Notes under the pieces: model-generated
Told to the model about the DNA's origin: nothing
Databases searched by the model: none
Seen by the model: only the letters and a program-made list of their open reading frames with translations
Virus record (IMG/VR): IMGVR_UViG_3300021477_000002
Span: 1-41,808 of that record
Length of the DNA stretch: 41,808 bases
Strand: one strand, 5' to 3'
DNA from: a virus
In this document: piece by piece, positions 1-9,057 of the stretch
Numbering within the stretch: the first letter of the stretch is position 1
How the letters are laid out: each line of letters opens with the position of its first letter
Program-made: the position numbers and the translations under genes

Positions 1-31
1 AAACAAATGGAAGATCGAAGTAGACGAGCAA
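1..31. repeat. Terminal direct repeat (first copy): contig closes into a circle
   Basis: Bases 1-31 are identical to bases 41778-41808. A reading frame entering the right-hand copy leaves the left-hand copy in the same phase, so this is best read as an assembly overlap of a circular (or circularly permuted) 41,777-bp genome rather than two gene copies. Confidence 0.93.
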
Positions 32-1332
32 TTTATTCCGCTAATGCAAACGCAGGTTCATACGATGAAAACCGAAACGATGAATTTCAAGAATTCATGC
101 GCCTATTTGGCATTGAAGCGTTAAGAGTGCTAAAACCTGGTGGAATGATGGCTATGTTCGGCGCTCCTCGTAGGCATCATAGACAGATGTCGGGACTAGA
201 AGACGCAGGGTTTGAGATTAGAGACGTAATAGCTTGGATTTTTGGTCAAGGATTTCCGAAAAGCTTGGATGTCAGTAAAGCGATTGATAAGAAAAAACAT
301 TCTAAAGAAGATTCTTTAAAAGTTGTTGGATGGATAAAAGAAAGATGTAAGAATCTTAATATTGGTTTAAAAGAATTAAACGATATTTGTGAAACAAGTA
401 GAATGGCAGAACATTTTTTTCATCATAATTCTCAGTCACAAATTCCAACAAAAGAACAATGGGAAAAGTTAGAAAAAGTTTTAGGGGAACCTCCAGCTTG
501 CATGAAAGAATTAATACAACCAGCTTTTTCAGTAAATGAAAATTATTTAAAACGTGAAATAATCAAAACTACAGGTTCAATTCATTTAGGTTCAGGAAAT
601 ACGGTCGGATGTTTTACAGGAAATCAAAGAGAAAATAAACCTATCTCAGATCTCGCCAAAACATTTTCCGGCTATGGCACAGCTCTAAAACCAGCAGTAG
701 AAATAATAGTACTCGCAATGAAACCTCTAGACGGAACATTCGCACAGAACGCCGAAAAATGGGGTGTGGCGGGAATCAACGTTGATGAAAGCCGACTTGA
801 AACAAAAGGTGAACCGTGGGGGAATTCGACATGTGGATTTCATGATTCATTAGGACGTGAAAGAAAAGACACAAGTAAACATACAAATGCAAATCTTGTT
901 AAAGGCCGCTGGCCCTCCAATTTAATTCTCGACGAAGAAAGCGCCGCAGAGCTGGACCAGATGACGGGGAATAATGTTTCAAGATTTTTTTACTGCGCAA
1001 AAGCCTCGTCAAGTGAACGTAATAAAGGGCTTGAGGGGTTGCCTGATCAATCATCATCTTGCAATCTAAGACAACAAGGCGGTCTTCCAAAAGCCAATAA
1101 TGAGTTTAAAGTAAAAAATTCACATCCCACAGTTAAACCAATCGCCCTAATGAAATACATTCTAAAGCTTCTCGCCCCTCCTGGCAATCCCATCTGCCTT
1201 GACCCATTTTCTGGTAGTGGTTCCACTCTCTGCGCAGCTAAAGAGCTGGACATCTCTTGCATAGGCATCGAGAAAGAATCAGAGTACGTAGAGATAGCAC
1301 GCAAGCGCATTGAGGGGAATAATGTCATTTAA
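1..1332 (+). CDS. DNA methyltransferase (N6-adenine/N4-cytosine), C-terminal part of an 868-aa virion protein fusion
   Basis: This is the 3' part of the gene that begins at 40503; codon 426 of the whole protein sits at base 1. The catalytic DPPY is in the other part (residues 399-402). Here follow the SAM-binding half, with HPTVKP (800-805) and DPFSGSGST (from 826), and FYCAKAS before it. These are the standard elements of the beta-type N6/N4 methyltransferase family. Between the catalytic and SAM parts lies a helix-turn-helix-like insert (about residues 522-590) ending in a PTKEQWEKL motif, as often seen in phage methylases and likely linked to DNA recognition. The target base and site cannot be told from the sequence. 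The ATG at base 7 is internal, not the gene start. The 3' end overlaps the next gene by 11 bases. Confidence 0.93.
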   Translation, partial: KQMEDRSRRAIYSANANAGSYDENRNDEFQEFMRLFGIEALRVLKPGGMMAMFGAPRRHHRQMSGLEDAGFEIRDVIAWIFGQGFPKSLDVSKAIDKKKHSKEDSLKVVGWIKERCKNLNIGLKELNDICETSRMAEHFFHHNSQSQIPTKEQWEKLEKVLGEPPACMKELIQPAFSVNENYLKREIIKTTGSIHLGSGNTVGCFTGNQRENKPISDLAKTFSGYGTALKPAVEIIVLAMKPLDGTFAQNAEKWGVAGINVDESRLETKGEPWGNSTCGFHDSLGRERKDTSKHTNANLVKGRWPSNLILDEESAAELDQMTGNNVSRFFYCAKASSSERNKGLEGLPDQSSSCNLRQQGGLPKANNEFKVKNSHPTVKPIALMKYILKLLAPPGNPICLDPFSGSGSTLCAAKELDISCIGIEKESEYVEIARKRIEGNNVI

Positions 1333-1903
1333 CGCAACCATCCCGATCGTCACAAATGCAATGCTACAGTCTCAAGGGCAATGCAGGGCTAACTTTCAGG
1401 CTATCAATGCTGTATTCTCTGAGAATCATGTTCCTATGAATACGACTGGAAATAGCGTTCAGGGCATGCATAGCTTGCTTTTATTTAGAGAGCAAACTGT
1501 TGATCCCACAACTTCATCAACTCAGATTTCATTGTATACAAAGGCTATAAATAGTATTTCAGCATTGTTTTTTGCTCCTAACAGCAGTCAAACTCCTATT
1601 CAGCTCACATACCCATCAATCTCAACTGGCCTACAGTCTACAAATCCCGATGTTTATCTTCCACAACAATATAGCTTCGTAGCAGGGCCTTTCGTGATTT
1701 ATGGAGGTTTATTAAAAAATGTATTAAGTGGAAATTCGTTTCCGCTTACTCCTACTTCTACGCTTATTTATGCAGGATTGATATGTCAATCACCTACTAG
1801 CGGTACTAAATATGCAATTCCAGTGATAAGTGGAAGTGGTTTTACTGTGCAGTTTTCAGGCGCTACAGCACAAAATATCTATTACTTAGCAATAGGACAA
1901 TAA
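1322..1903 (+). CDS. Putative tail/fibre structural protein, NHV-motif family (copy 1)
   Basis: A 193-aa protein. I place the start at the ATG at 1322 because GAGGGG lies 5 bases upstream; a TTG four codons earlier is less likely. The N-terminal third carries the pattern NHVPMN-(8)-HSLLLFREQT-(9)-ISLYTKA, shared with the next two genes and common in phage tail tip, fibre or capsid-decoration proteins (family knowledge from memory). The rest is Ser/Thr/Pro-rich beta-type sequence ending in YYLAIGQ. There is no signal peptide or membrane segment. The gene overlaps the methyltransferase stop and runs into copy 2 with a 2-base gap, so the three copies probably form one translational unit. The exact place in the virion is unknown. 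Confidence 0.75.
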   Translation: MSFNATIPIVTNAMLQSQGQCRANFQAINAVFSENHVPMNTTGNSVQGMHSLLLFREQTVDPTTSSTQISLYTKAINSISALFFAPNSSQTPIQLTYPSISTGLQSTNPDVYLPQQYSFVAGPFVIYGGLLKNVLSGNSFPLTPTSTLIYAGLICQSPTSGTKYAIPVISGSGFTVQFSGATAQNIYYLAIGQ

Positions 1904-1905
1904 GA

Positions 1906-2508
1906 GTGCTAAATTATAATCCTAATGTACCTAGAATAACAGATAGTTTTGCAGAATGGCAGCCTGAATTCTTAATGAATTTTAAACAGCTATTTAGAGC
2001 TTTTTTTCAAAATCATGTTTCGCTCAGTTCCACTTCAAATGCAGGAAATCATACTTATATCCAGCTTTTCGAGCAAACTAGCCCACAGCAAACAAATGTA
2101 GGAGAGTTTGCAATCTACACCAAAGAAGATGACACCACTACAGATCAAATTTTCATGCGTTACCAGGGAAATGGGACTGAATTTCAATTTAGTTGCTACC
2201 AGATCTATCCTTTAACACCAACGGACTCCCAGACCCCTTTCTTTGCATTTTTGCCTGGTAAGGTAATTTGCTATTTCGGTTTGTTCAATCAAACCGTTTC
2301 TGTGCCGATCCAAAACCAGATTTTGTTAAATCCTCCGATAGCAAGAAATATCATAAGTGTGAACCTTACAGGTGTAAATAATACAAATCCTGCATCTTCA
2401 GTTACTTTGGTTACAAATAACAAAATCACGACAGCATTAACGTTGTCTACGGCAGTAGCAAGTGTAGCCCCAGCAACTCAATACTATGTTATTTTGGCAA
2501 ACATATGA
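1906..2508 (+). CDS. Putative tail/fibre structural protein, NHV-motif family (copy 2)
   Basis: A 200-aa paralogue of its two neighbours: NHVSLSSTSNAGNHTYIQLFEQT followed by EFAIYTKED lines up with the motif in copies 1 and 3, and the C-terminus (YYVILANI) matches too. The start is GTG, 2 bases after the previous stop; no better-placed ATG exists before residue 20. Residues 90-200 are beta-rich. The stop overlaps the ATG of copy 3 (ATGA), indicating coupled translation. The divergence between copies suggests old duplication, perhaps giving a heteromeric tail or fibre structure. Confidence 0.72.
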   Translation: MLNYNPNVPRITDSFAEWQPEFLMNFKQLFRAFFQNHVSLSSTSNAGNHTYIQLFEQTSPQQTNVGEFAIYTKEDDTTTDQIFMRYQGNGTEFQFSCYQIYPLTPTDSQTPFFAFLPGKVICYFGLFNQTVSVPIQNQILLNPPIARNIISVNLTGVNNTNPASSVTLVTNNKITTALTLSTAVASVAPATQYYVILANI

Positions 2509-3149
2509 CATATAGCCCAAATATCCCTGAACCTTCATCTTCTCCTAAGTCATCTGTATCCAGCATTCAGACCAATTACTCCCAATTTGCAAGCATTTTT
2601 TCCAGTACATCCGGAGGAGTGATATATAATCATGTGCCTTTTAATGATTTCAATCAAGGCAAACATGCCGCTGTTTTGATACAGAATCAAAGCGGTGATA
2701 TAGGTATTGGTGACACACAATCTTTAGCAATTCTTTATTCTAAAAATGCTACTGCTGCTACTGGAGGCCCACAACCGCAATTGTTTGTACAGATCCCTAG
2801 ATTTCTGCCCACTGATTTGGATACGACAAAGTTTCTGAATCCTGGAATGCAGCTCACATATAATACTGTTAATATTTCAGGACCGATATATCAAAGTTTT
2901 ATTGTGGGGGGATATATTCTCTATTTTGGAAGCACAACGACAATTGGCACTCCGATAGTTCTTTCGCCAACTCCAACTAAGATTTTATGCGTTCAGGCAA
3001 TTTCTCAAGGAACTTCTACAGTTGGAGGACAAACAAACGTTCCGTATGATGTGGGAGTGGTTGTAACGCAACCTAAAACAATTAATATCAATTCTACAAT
3101 GGCGCCAGGAGGAGCTAAATTTCTATGGATGGCAATAGCTCAAGCTTAG
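2505..3149 (+). CDS. Putative tail/fibre structural protein, NHV-motif family (copy 3)
   Basis: A 214-aa paralogue with NHVPFNDFNQGKHAAVLIQNQ and SLAILYSKN near residues 47-85, closest to the GKH-type consensus common in phage tail proteins. The C-terminus ends FLWMAIAQA, like the other copies. The ATG overlaps the stop of copy 2. The gene ends one base from the end of a convergent minus-strand gene. Confidence 0.75.
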   Translation: MTYSPNIPEPSSSPKSSVSSIQTNYSQFASIFSSTSGGVIYNHVPFNDFNQGKHAAVLIQNQSGDIGIGDTQSLAILYSKNATAATGGPQPQLFVQIPRFLPTDLDTTKFLNPGMQLTYNTVNISGPIYQSFIVGGYILYFGSTTTIGTPIVLSPTPTKILCVQAISQGTSTVGGQTNVPYDVGVVVTQPKTININSTMAPGGAKFLWMAIAQA

Positions 3150-3150
3150 A

Positions 3151-3345
3151 CTATTTTTGTCTTTCTAATAGGCTGCAAAACATTTTGTATAGTTGGTCTA
3201 TACGTGCTGCGTGGCTATCCATTCTTGATGTATGGCTATCCATTCTTTTAGACAGTCCATCAATGTCTTTTTCGATACGTTGCAGCATGAAAAACATGAA
3301 CCCACCTAAAGACGCTATGATAGTGATTACCTGTATCCAGTCCAT
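3151..3345 (-). CDS. Small membrane protein with C-terminal coiled coil
   Basis: A 64-aa protein: a hydrophobic segment at residues 4-20 (VITIIASLGGFMFFML) and a heptad-type coiled coil with the repeated unit RMDSHTS/RMDSHAA, ending RIDQLYKMFCSLLERQK. A good ribosome site (AAAGGA) precedes the ATG. It is transcribed against the structural genes on both sides and belongs to a group of five such proteins in this genome. The type (one helix in the membrane, coiled coil in solution) could fit a lysis-helper or a membrane sensor; the sequence does not decide. Confidence 0.7.
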   Translation of the reverse strand: MDWIQVITIIASLGGFMFFMLQRIEKDIDGLSKRMDSHTSRMDSHAARIDQLYKMFCSLLERQK

Positions 3346-3386
3346 ATTTAAATCCTTTGTTGCAAATAATATAACATAGAAAAAAG

Positions 3387-5903
3387 ATGACTACAAGCAA
3401 TTTTCTGATAGCACCTATCAATGATGGTTTAAGGAAGGACATTAAACCTTTCGCTACTCCAGAGGATTCTTTTCAATCGCTTTTGAATGCTTATCAGTAT
3501 CGTGGCAGGATTGTAAGAAGACAAGGATATAAATTACTTGGCAATCTTTCGAATCAACTGCCAGTAATGGGATTGAGAACGCAAGAGCTTTTTGAATTAG
3601 GTTTACAGGCTCTTATTGCTTTCGATACCACGAATGCCTATCTTTACAATACTACAACAGAACTATTCGAATTTCTACCTTCTACCGTTCCTGTGGTATG
3701 GAGCGGTACAAATTATCAATTTTTTTGGACTATAAATTATGCGGGAGCATTTTGGGCGACAAATTCTAAGCCGGGAATTAATGGCTGGGCAGTACAAACT
3801 TTTGCAAATGAATCGGGAACTGGAACTTCTGCAACAGTTCAAGTAACCGCAGCAGGAAATACAGTGGCAGTGGGAGACTATGTTTATTTTGTCAATATGA
3901 CAGGATCTTCAACTAAAGCAAATAATTTAATTTTTGCAATAGTGACAGTCATAAACACTCCTGGGAGCATTTTCACAGTTCAGGCTTTATCATATCCTAA
4001 AGGAGTCAATGCTTTTACAAATGGAGCAGAAGCCACGGGATATGTAATGGATTCCATGCAAGCTATTACAGGGCAAGATGGAATCAAATATTATGCTGAT
4101 ACAAATATCGGCACGACCTGGGTCAATTATCAACCTCCTCTCGATCCAAATACTGTCCTGGCTGGATGTCTTCTGATGTTTTCGTATCGCGGATATCTTG
4201 TTTTTCTAAACACTTGGGAAGGAAATAATCCCAATTCTCTCTTCAATTATGAAAATAGAGCACGTTGGACACAAGAGGGAACCCCTTATTACTCTCAACC
4301 TGCACCTATCACGCCTAATATCCAGTCTGTAGATCCTTTAGCTGCAAGACGAGACTTGTTTGGCAGGGGATCATCCGTAGATGCCCCTACTCAAGAAGCG
4401 ATTATAGGTGCGGCTTTTATTCGTGACATTCTAGTTGTATATTTCGAACGCAGCACTTGGCGACTTAGATTCGTTAATAATAGCGAAAATCCTTTTGTAT
4501 GGGAGCGTGTAAACGTTGAGTTAGGCGCAAGTTCTACATTCTCTACCATACCTTTCGATAAGGGTTTGATGGCGATTGGAAATCGAGGAATTGTAATTTC
4601 TGATTCGAATGATACGAGTCGATTCGATGAGAAAATTCCTGATGATATATTTGCTATTCGACAGGCAAACGAAGGTCTTCAGCGTGTCTATGGAATAAGG
4701 ACTTTTAGAACTCGTTTGAATTACTGGACAATACCTAGCGATTTAAATCCAAATGGCACTTTCCCTGATCTAGTGCTAGTTTTCAACTATGACACAAAGA
4801 ATTGGGGCTATTTCGACGATTGTTTCACTTGTTTTGGTTATTTTTATGCTAATGAAGTGGGCTACACTTGGAATGATCTAGATCAACCCTGGACTTCTTA
4901 CACGGTTCAAGGTGCTACGACTGGAGTCAGTGAAGAGGGTACCGAAACGATTATCGCAGGCAATCAGCAGGGTTTTGTATTTCTTCTAGAGCAGACAAGC
5001 GGTACTAACGATCCTAGCCTTTATATTAGCGCAATTTCTGGACAAACAATAAGCAGTCCTAATAATAACCTTCCTGATGGTACTTGGATCACATTAAGCG
5101 GAATAACAGGTACGACTGGAACAGATGGGGTTTCATTGAATGGAAGAAATTTCAAAATCTCAAATCCTACTTTAGATCCTACGAATTTCACTTTGAATGA
5201 ATTTGCTTCCATAGATGGCGGTGCAGCTGATGGTTCACTCTATGTATTTCAGATTGATTATGTGCCTATTATTCCTGGATCGGTGCAAATCAATGTAGGA
5301 ACACTTGTATTTCAAGATACCGATTTGGATGGATCTTTAATCAGTTCTGGAGGTTTCGGAACGATTGATTATAATACAGGAACTATTGTGTTGAATTTCG
5401 TGCCTCCTATATCATCTACAGAGGTTTACATCAGAGTCGTTTCATATAACAATGAGCAAGAGTTAGAGCCTGTCGCTACTATAGGAGCGTATACAGGAGA
5501 AGGGTTGATAGCAAAAATATCAAACTTTGATATCCAGACTAAAGTCTTCAATTTCATGAAAAACGATATGCGTGCTAGATTAAGCAAAATTGATTTTTAC
5601 ACGGATGCAACCGCCAATGGACAGTTTACATGCGACATTTGGGCAGATAGTAGCAATATACCTGTTAACACGCCTCTTTCTGACAATCCACAAAGCAATG
5701 TGGTACTAACTTCTCCTAATCCTTATCAAGTAGGAAATGGATCTGAAACTATTTTTAGGCTATTTTGCGATGCGATAGCTCAGACTCTTCAATTCAGATT
5801 CTATATGTCAGATCGTCAGATGGCGGTAACTGTAATTAATACGGAAGACGTCGAGATTCTAGGAATGATGGTCAGCATGAGAAAAGGAGGACGCTTGGTA
5901 TGA
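3387..5903 (+). CDS. Large tail protein (nozzle/tail-tube-like), 838 aa
   Basis: The N-terminus has NDGLRKDIKPFATPEDSFQ and LLNAYQYRGRIVRRQGYKLLG. The pattern 'ApeDsF..l.NaY.yRG.i.kR.Gy.lLG' is typical of a long tail protein of P22-like and gut podoviruses, placed just after the head-completion genes. The rest is beta-rich (about residues 80-700) without enzyme motifs. The central part holds phrases found in such proteins (DILVVYFERSTWRLRF; ELGASSTFSTIPFDKGLMAIGNRG, around residues 345-400), suggesting a beta-propeller-like body as in podovirus nozzles. The ribosome site before ATG 3387 is weak. The stop overlaps the next start. The role is inferred from family and position. Confidence 0.72.
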   Translation: MTTSNFLIAPINDGLRKDIKPFATPEDSFQSLLNAYQYRGRIVRRQGYKLLGNLSNQLPVMGLRTQELFELGLQALIAFDTTNAYLYNTTTELFEFLPSTVPVVWSGTNYQFFWTINYAGAFWATNSKPGINGWAVQTFANESGTGTSATVQVTAAGNTVAVGDYVYFVNMTGSSTKANNLIFAIVTVINTPGSIFTVQALSYPKGVNAFTNGAEATGYVMDSMQAITGQDGIKYYADTNIGTTWVNYQPPLDPNTVLAGCLLMFSYRGYLVFLNTWEGNNPNSLFNYENRARWTQEGTPYYSQPAPITPNIQSVDPLAARRDLFGRGSSVDAPTQEAIIGAAFIRDILVVYFERSTWRLRFVNNSENPFVWERVNVELGASSTFSTIPFDKGLMAIGNRGIVISDSNDTSRFDEKIPDDIFAIRQANEGLQRVYGIRTFRTRLNYWTIPSDLNPNGTFPDLVLVFNYDTKNWGYFDDCFTCFGYFYANEVGYTWNDLDQPWTSYTVQGATTGVSEEGTETIIAGNQQGFVFLLEQTSGTNDPSLYISAISGQTISSPNNNLPDGTWITLSGITGTTGTDGVSLNGRNFKISNPTLDPTNFTLNEFASIDGGAADGSLYVFQIDYVPIIPGSVQINVGTLVFQDTDLDGSLISSGGFGTIDYNTGTIVLNFVPPISSTEVYIRVVSYNNEQELEPVATIGAYTGEGLIAKISNFDIQTKVFNFMKNDMRARLSKIDFYTDATANGQFTCDIWADSSNIPVNTPLSDNPQSNVVLTSPNPYQVGNGSETIFRLFCDAIAQTLQFRFYMSDRQMAVTVINTEDVEILGMMVSMRKGGRLV

Positions 5904-6460
5904 CGACTCCTATTGATATGGGGAATCCCTCAGATTCTTTCACGCCTTTTTTACCGACTACTTATAATATTCCAGAAGAACAAGACCGAATTCCTTCGTT
6001 CATAGAAGAGCAGTTTGCCAATTTCTCTAATGTCATAAACGACAAGAAAATAGGATCAGTTGTCGATCAGTCTTCTGTATTCAATGGGGAGCTGTGGCAA
6101 TATATCACGCCTGGCGTGTTTCGCAACGGCTACACTGTGATTGCATACATACCAAGTTATCCCAACACCAATACATTAACTTTAACGCTTCCTAGCACTC
6201 CTGCAAGCCCTGGAAGCGTTCAGAATTATCCGATTCCTAATGTTAATCCCGAATTTGTGATTACAGACCTGTATGGGATAGCCTCTAAGCCTCCTAGTGT
6301 TACTGGTGCAGGAGACGGAGATTTCTTCAAGTTCAACAACGAGGGAGACTCTCGGATATCATTTACGATGAGCGATACTGTGATAGTGATAACTACGACC
6401 GGAGACTACACAGCGTATTCAGGGTTCATTTTCATTTCGTATCTGAGGAATGGAATTTAA
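5900..6460 (+). CDS. Hypothetical tail-associated protein
   Basis: A 186-aa protein coupled to the 838-aa tail protein by an ATGA overlap. The first 60 residues are polar (MGNPSDSFTPFLPTTYNIPEEQD, then FIEEQFANFSNVINDKKIG), a pattern seen in small tail adaptor or plug proteins of the same cluster. The remainder is beta-rich (YTVIAYIPSYPNTNTLTLTL) and ends in a hydrophobic strand pair. I do not recognise the family. Position and coupling suggest it assembles with its upstream partner. Confidence 0.65.
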   Translation: MTTPIDMGNPSDSFTPFLPTTYNIPEEQDRIPSFIEEQFANFSNVINDKKIGSVVDQSSVFNGELWQYITPGVFRNGYTVIAYIPSYPNTNTLTLTLPSTPASPGSVQNYPIPNVNPEFVITDLYGIASKPPSVTGAGDGDFFKFNNEGDSRISFTMSDTVIVITTTGDYTAYSGFIFISYLRNGI

Positions 6461-6467
6461 ATTAAAA

Positions 6468-6668
6468 CTATCTATTGAATAAATGTTGTCTGAAAAGTAT
6501 TATTGCTGTGCATCGACATGAATCTTTGTCATCCATTGCAAAATAATCAATTTGTTGAACATAAAATTCTTTTTCATTAAAAATAATTTCTTTACGTATT
6601 TTCCTCACTAAATCTTCATAATCCTCACCTTGTATAATTTCTATGTCTTGCTTATTTTTTTCATCCAT
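6468..6668 (-). CDS. Small hypothetical protein
   Basis: A 66-aa acidic/basic mixed protein; the middle reads KEFYVQQIDYFAMDDKD followed by CRCTAIILF, a strand-rich pattern like several short phage proteins of unknown function. It overlaps the end of the upstream minus-strand gene by 8 bases, so the two are co-translated. No function is assigned. Confidence 0.55.
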   Translation of the reverse strand: MDEKNKQDIEIIQGEDYEDLVRKIRKEIIFNEKEFYVQQIDYFAMDDKDSCRCTAIILFRQHLFNR

Positions 6669-6909
6669 TCTGTCTTTTCTCTTTAGTTATGAAATCAATA
6701 TGAAGTTGTTTCATTTCTTTTCTAGATTCATTAATTTCTCTTTGAGTTTCTGCATATTTTGCATAAAGATCATCAGCTCTAGCAGACTGGACTTGATTTT
6801 GATAAAATAGAAAAACGAAACAAATTACAAAAGTTCCTATAATTGAAACCCATTCGGCAAAAAACCATCCGCTAGGTCTTGTTTGTTTGTATATTTCTTG
6901 TTCGTCCAT
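6661..6909 (-). CDS. Small membrane protein with coiled coil
   Basis: An 82-aa protein with a GGAGG ribosome site 6 bases upstream of ATG. A membrane helix (about residues 20-38, VSIIGTFVICFVFLFY) is followed by a charged helix with RADDLYAKYAETQREI. This is the same arrangement and a similar motif as the plus-strand gene at 34787 (RTDSLYAKFMESQEEH), so the two are paralogues on opposite strands. The N-terminal side is short and probably cytoplasmic or periplasmic; orientation cannot be told. Confidence 0.68.
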   Translation of the reverse strand: MDEQEIYKQTRPSGWFFAEWVSIIGTFVICFVFLFYQNQVQSARADDLYAKYAETQREINESRKEMKQLHIDFITKEKRQNG

Positions 6910-7004
6910 TTTTCCTCCAAATTTTCGTATATTTTACCGCATCTACATTAAGATTACACCTAAAATGAATTCTATGATATTTTAAAGAAAAAATGAGGTG
7001 TTTT

Positions 7005-7715
7005 ATGGGCATGGAAATAAGTGCACTGATGGCTGTACTTCCTATGTTGATGAAGATGACACAGGGTACAGAATTAGGAGGTCAGAACGCGCAGACTGGA
7101 TCTACCTACAACAAGGGGCAACTTGGCCTTATAGATCAGATTACACAATCTTTGAAAGGTGGAGCGCCGAATATAGAGCAAAACAAAAACTTTCAGACTG
7201 GTCAAAATTGGCTGCAAAGCATGTTCAATGATCCACAGTTTTTTAATCAGTTTGAAGCTCCATTGCAACGGCAGTTTGAGGAGCAGACAATACCACAGTT
7301 AGCTAACCGATTTGGAGCTATGGGATCAGGAGGAGCGTTAGAATCAGATGCTTTTAGAAGGCAATTAGGTAGAGAAGGTAGCAATCTTCAGACTAACCTA
7401 GGTGCGCTTAGAGGCGGAATGCAGCAACAAGCGATTCCACAGCTACTAGGATATGCTCAGCAACCCTTTAGTAACTACATGAGTATGCTTAATCAGGCTT
7501 TGACTCCTACACAAAACACATTCCAGGGTGCTACTCCAGGACTATTCGGAAACCTATTTTCCTCATTGAGTGGGGGAGCGGCACAGGGATTAGGGAATAT
7601 GTGGGGTCAAGGTATGGCTGGCGGAGGATTGAAGACAAATATTTCTCCAGATACGGGAATTGGTGCGGGATGGGATCAATTATTTAGACAACCAGGAGCT
7701 TTAGGATATGGTTAG
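7005..7715 (+). CDS. Internal virion (ejection) protein, Gly/Gln-rich, P22 gp7-like
   Basis: A 236-aa protein rich in Gly, Gln, Ala and Met, with a short hydrophobic N-terminal helix (ISALMAVLPMLMKM). The sequence ANRFGAMGSGGALESDAFRRQLG resembles segments of podovirus ejection proteins carried inside the head and released into the cell envelope during DNA entry. I chose ATG 7005 because GAGGTG lies 4 bases before it; ATG 6993 lacks a site and contains it. The stop overlaps the start of the next gene by 8 bases. The three genes from 7005 to 10460 most likely encode the set of ejected proteins (inference from order and composition). Confidence 0.72.
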   Translation: MGMEISALMAVLPMLMKMTQGTELGGQNAQTGSTYNKGQLGLIDQITQSLKGGAPNIEQNKNFQTGQNWLQSMFNDPQFFNQFEAPLQRQFEEQTIPQLANRFGAMGSGGALESDAFRRQLGREGSNLQTNLGALRGGMQQQAIPQLLGYAQQPFSNYMSMLNQALTPTQNTFQGATPGLFGNLFSSLSGGAAQGLGNMWGQGMAGGGLKTNISPDTGIGAGWDQLFRQPGALGYG

Positions 7716-9057
7716 TATTTTACCGGCCGAAAGAGGCCCTTGGGACGTTATAGGGGCGGCTATTAATAAAAACGTCTCTCAAAACCTACCTGGAGCTGTA
7801 CAGCAAGGTTATCAAAGACAGATTGGTCATAATGCCATTGATAGATTACAGCAGGATTTGTCACAATCTGGAGGCGATATAAGTAAAATGCTTCCGGCTA
7901 TTGCTAGGGCATATACTGACAATCCTGCATTAGAACGTTCAGGGATAGCAGAACATGCGCTTAGGCAAGCAAAAGTCGGTCAGGCTTTTGGAGGACAAGG
8001 CGCAGGTGGGACGCAAAATCCAGCTATTACTTCTAATCCTTCACAGAATACACAAAACAATGATCAACAATCTCAAATCCCCGGAACCTCTCCATTGGCA
8101 AACATTACAGAAACGAATGGAATAATTCCTACTTTAGATACACAACAAGACATAGATTCAAAAGCTAAGCAATGGGCAATAGATCTTAATGATCCCGCGG
8201 AATATTCAAGAGCTTTAGATAGATTAAATTTACAAAATCAAGAAAAACAGAAACAGATTTCTAAACTTGAAGATTTAGCCGCAGAGCAGGGTGTAAGCAG
8301 ACAGGATATGCCAGAATTTATGCAATTAGGAAGAAATCATAATTATATGAGAGATCCTAACAAGTGGGTTCAAGCCACAAATAAGGATTGGGGGCCATAT
8401 AAGAATGCGAAAGAACAGCTTTCAAATGCATTTGTCCCGGGATTTTTTAGAGGTTTGATCTCTTCACCAAAAGAAAGAGAAGCATCTTTGAAGCGTCTAG
8501 AAAAACCAATCCAAGAAATCCTTAAACTTAATCCTGCTCTTGAACCTAAAATACGAGCTGATTTGCAAGGGGAATATTTAAGTCCTACTGAGGTAGAATT
8601 AGCCATTCATCCTTTATCGAATAAGACTAACAGTAACTTAGAAAAACTTCCTAAAGGTATTTTTCCTAAAGAAGAATTCGGCGAGGGCATGGAATTTACA
8701 AGTGGAATTCCTAAAAAAAAACAAGGCCCTTTTGTTTCTTATAATGAAGCATTAAAAAAAGATCCTCGTGGAATCGAAGTGATGAATAAAAGGCTTGTAG
8801 ATTTTTTCAAGAAAAACATAGATCCAGATACAACATTGCTAGGATTAAGAGATAAAATATGGAATGAAAAAGATTATGACTGGAGACAAATTGCCGATGC
8901 TATGCAAGAAGCCACTACGGGTGAAAACGCAGTAAAATTATCACCTAATCAAAGAGCCGAGATCACACAACTACAAACTCAAGCTCCTTTACAATCTCTT
9001 TCGGATGTTTTTTCAGACTGGAAAAGATGGATGCAATATATTAGAGGAAATAAATAA
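7708..9057 (+). CDS. Putative internal virion protein
   Basis: A 449-aa protein. It starts with an amphipathic Gly-rich stretch (about 1-95), passes through a Gln/Asn/Thr-rich linker (about 96-150) and continues as a charged, largely helical protein. No enzyme motif is visible. The order is as expected for a second ejection protein. It overlaps both neighbours (8 bases upstream, TAATG downstream), so expression is tightly coupled. Confidence 0.68.
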   Translation: MVSILPAERGPWDVIGAAINKNVSQNLPGAVQQGYQRQIGHNAIDRLQQDLSQSGGDISKMLPAIARAYTDNPALERSGIAEHALRQAKVGQAFGGQGAGGTQNPAITSNPSQNTQNNDQQSQIPGTSPLANITETNGIIPTLDTQQDIDSKAKQWAIDLNDPAEYSRALDRLNLQNQEKQKQISKLEDLAAEQGVSRQDMPEFMQLGRNHNYMRDPNKWVQATNKDWGPYKNAKEQLSNAFVPGFFRGLISSPKEREASLKRLEKPIQEILKLNPALEPKIRADLQGEYLSPTEVELAIHPLSNKTNSNLEKLPKGIFPKEEFGEGMEFTSGIPKKKQGPFVSYNEALKKDPRGIEVMNKRLVDFFKKNIDPDTTLLGLRDKIWNEKDYDWRQIADAMQEATTGENAVKLSPNQRAEITQLQTQAPLQSLSDVFSDWKRWMQYIRGNK

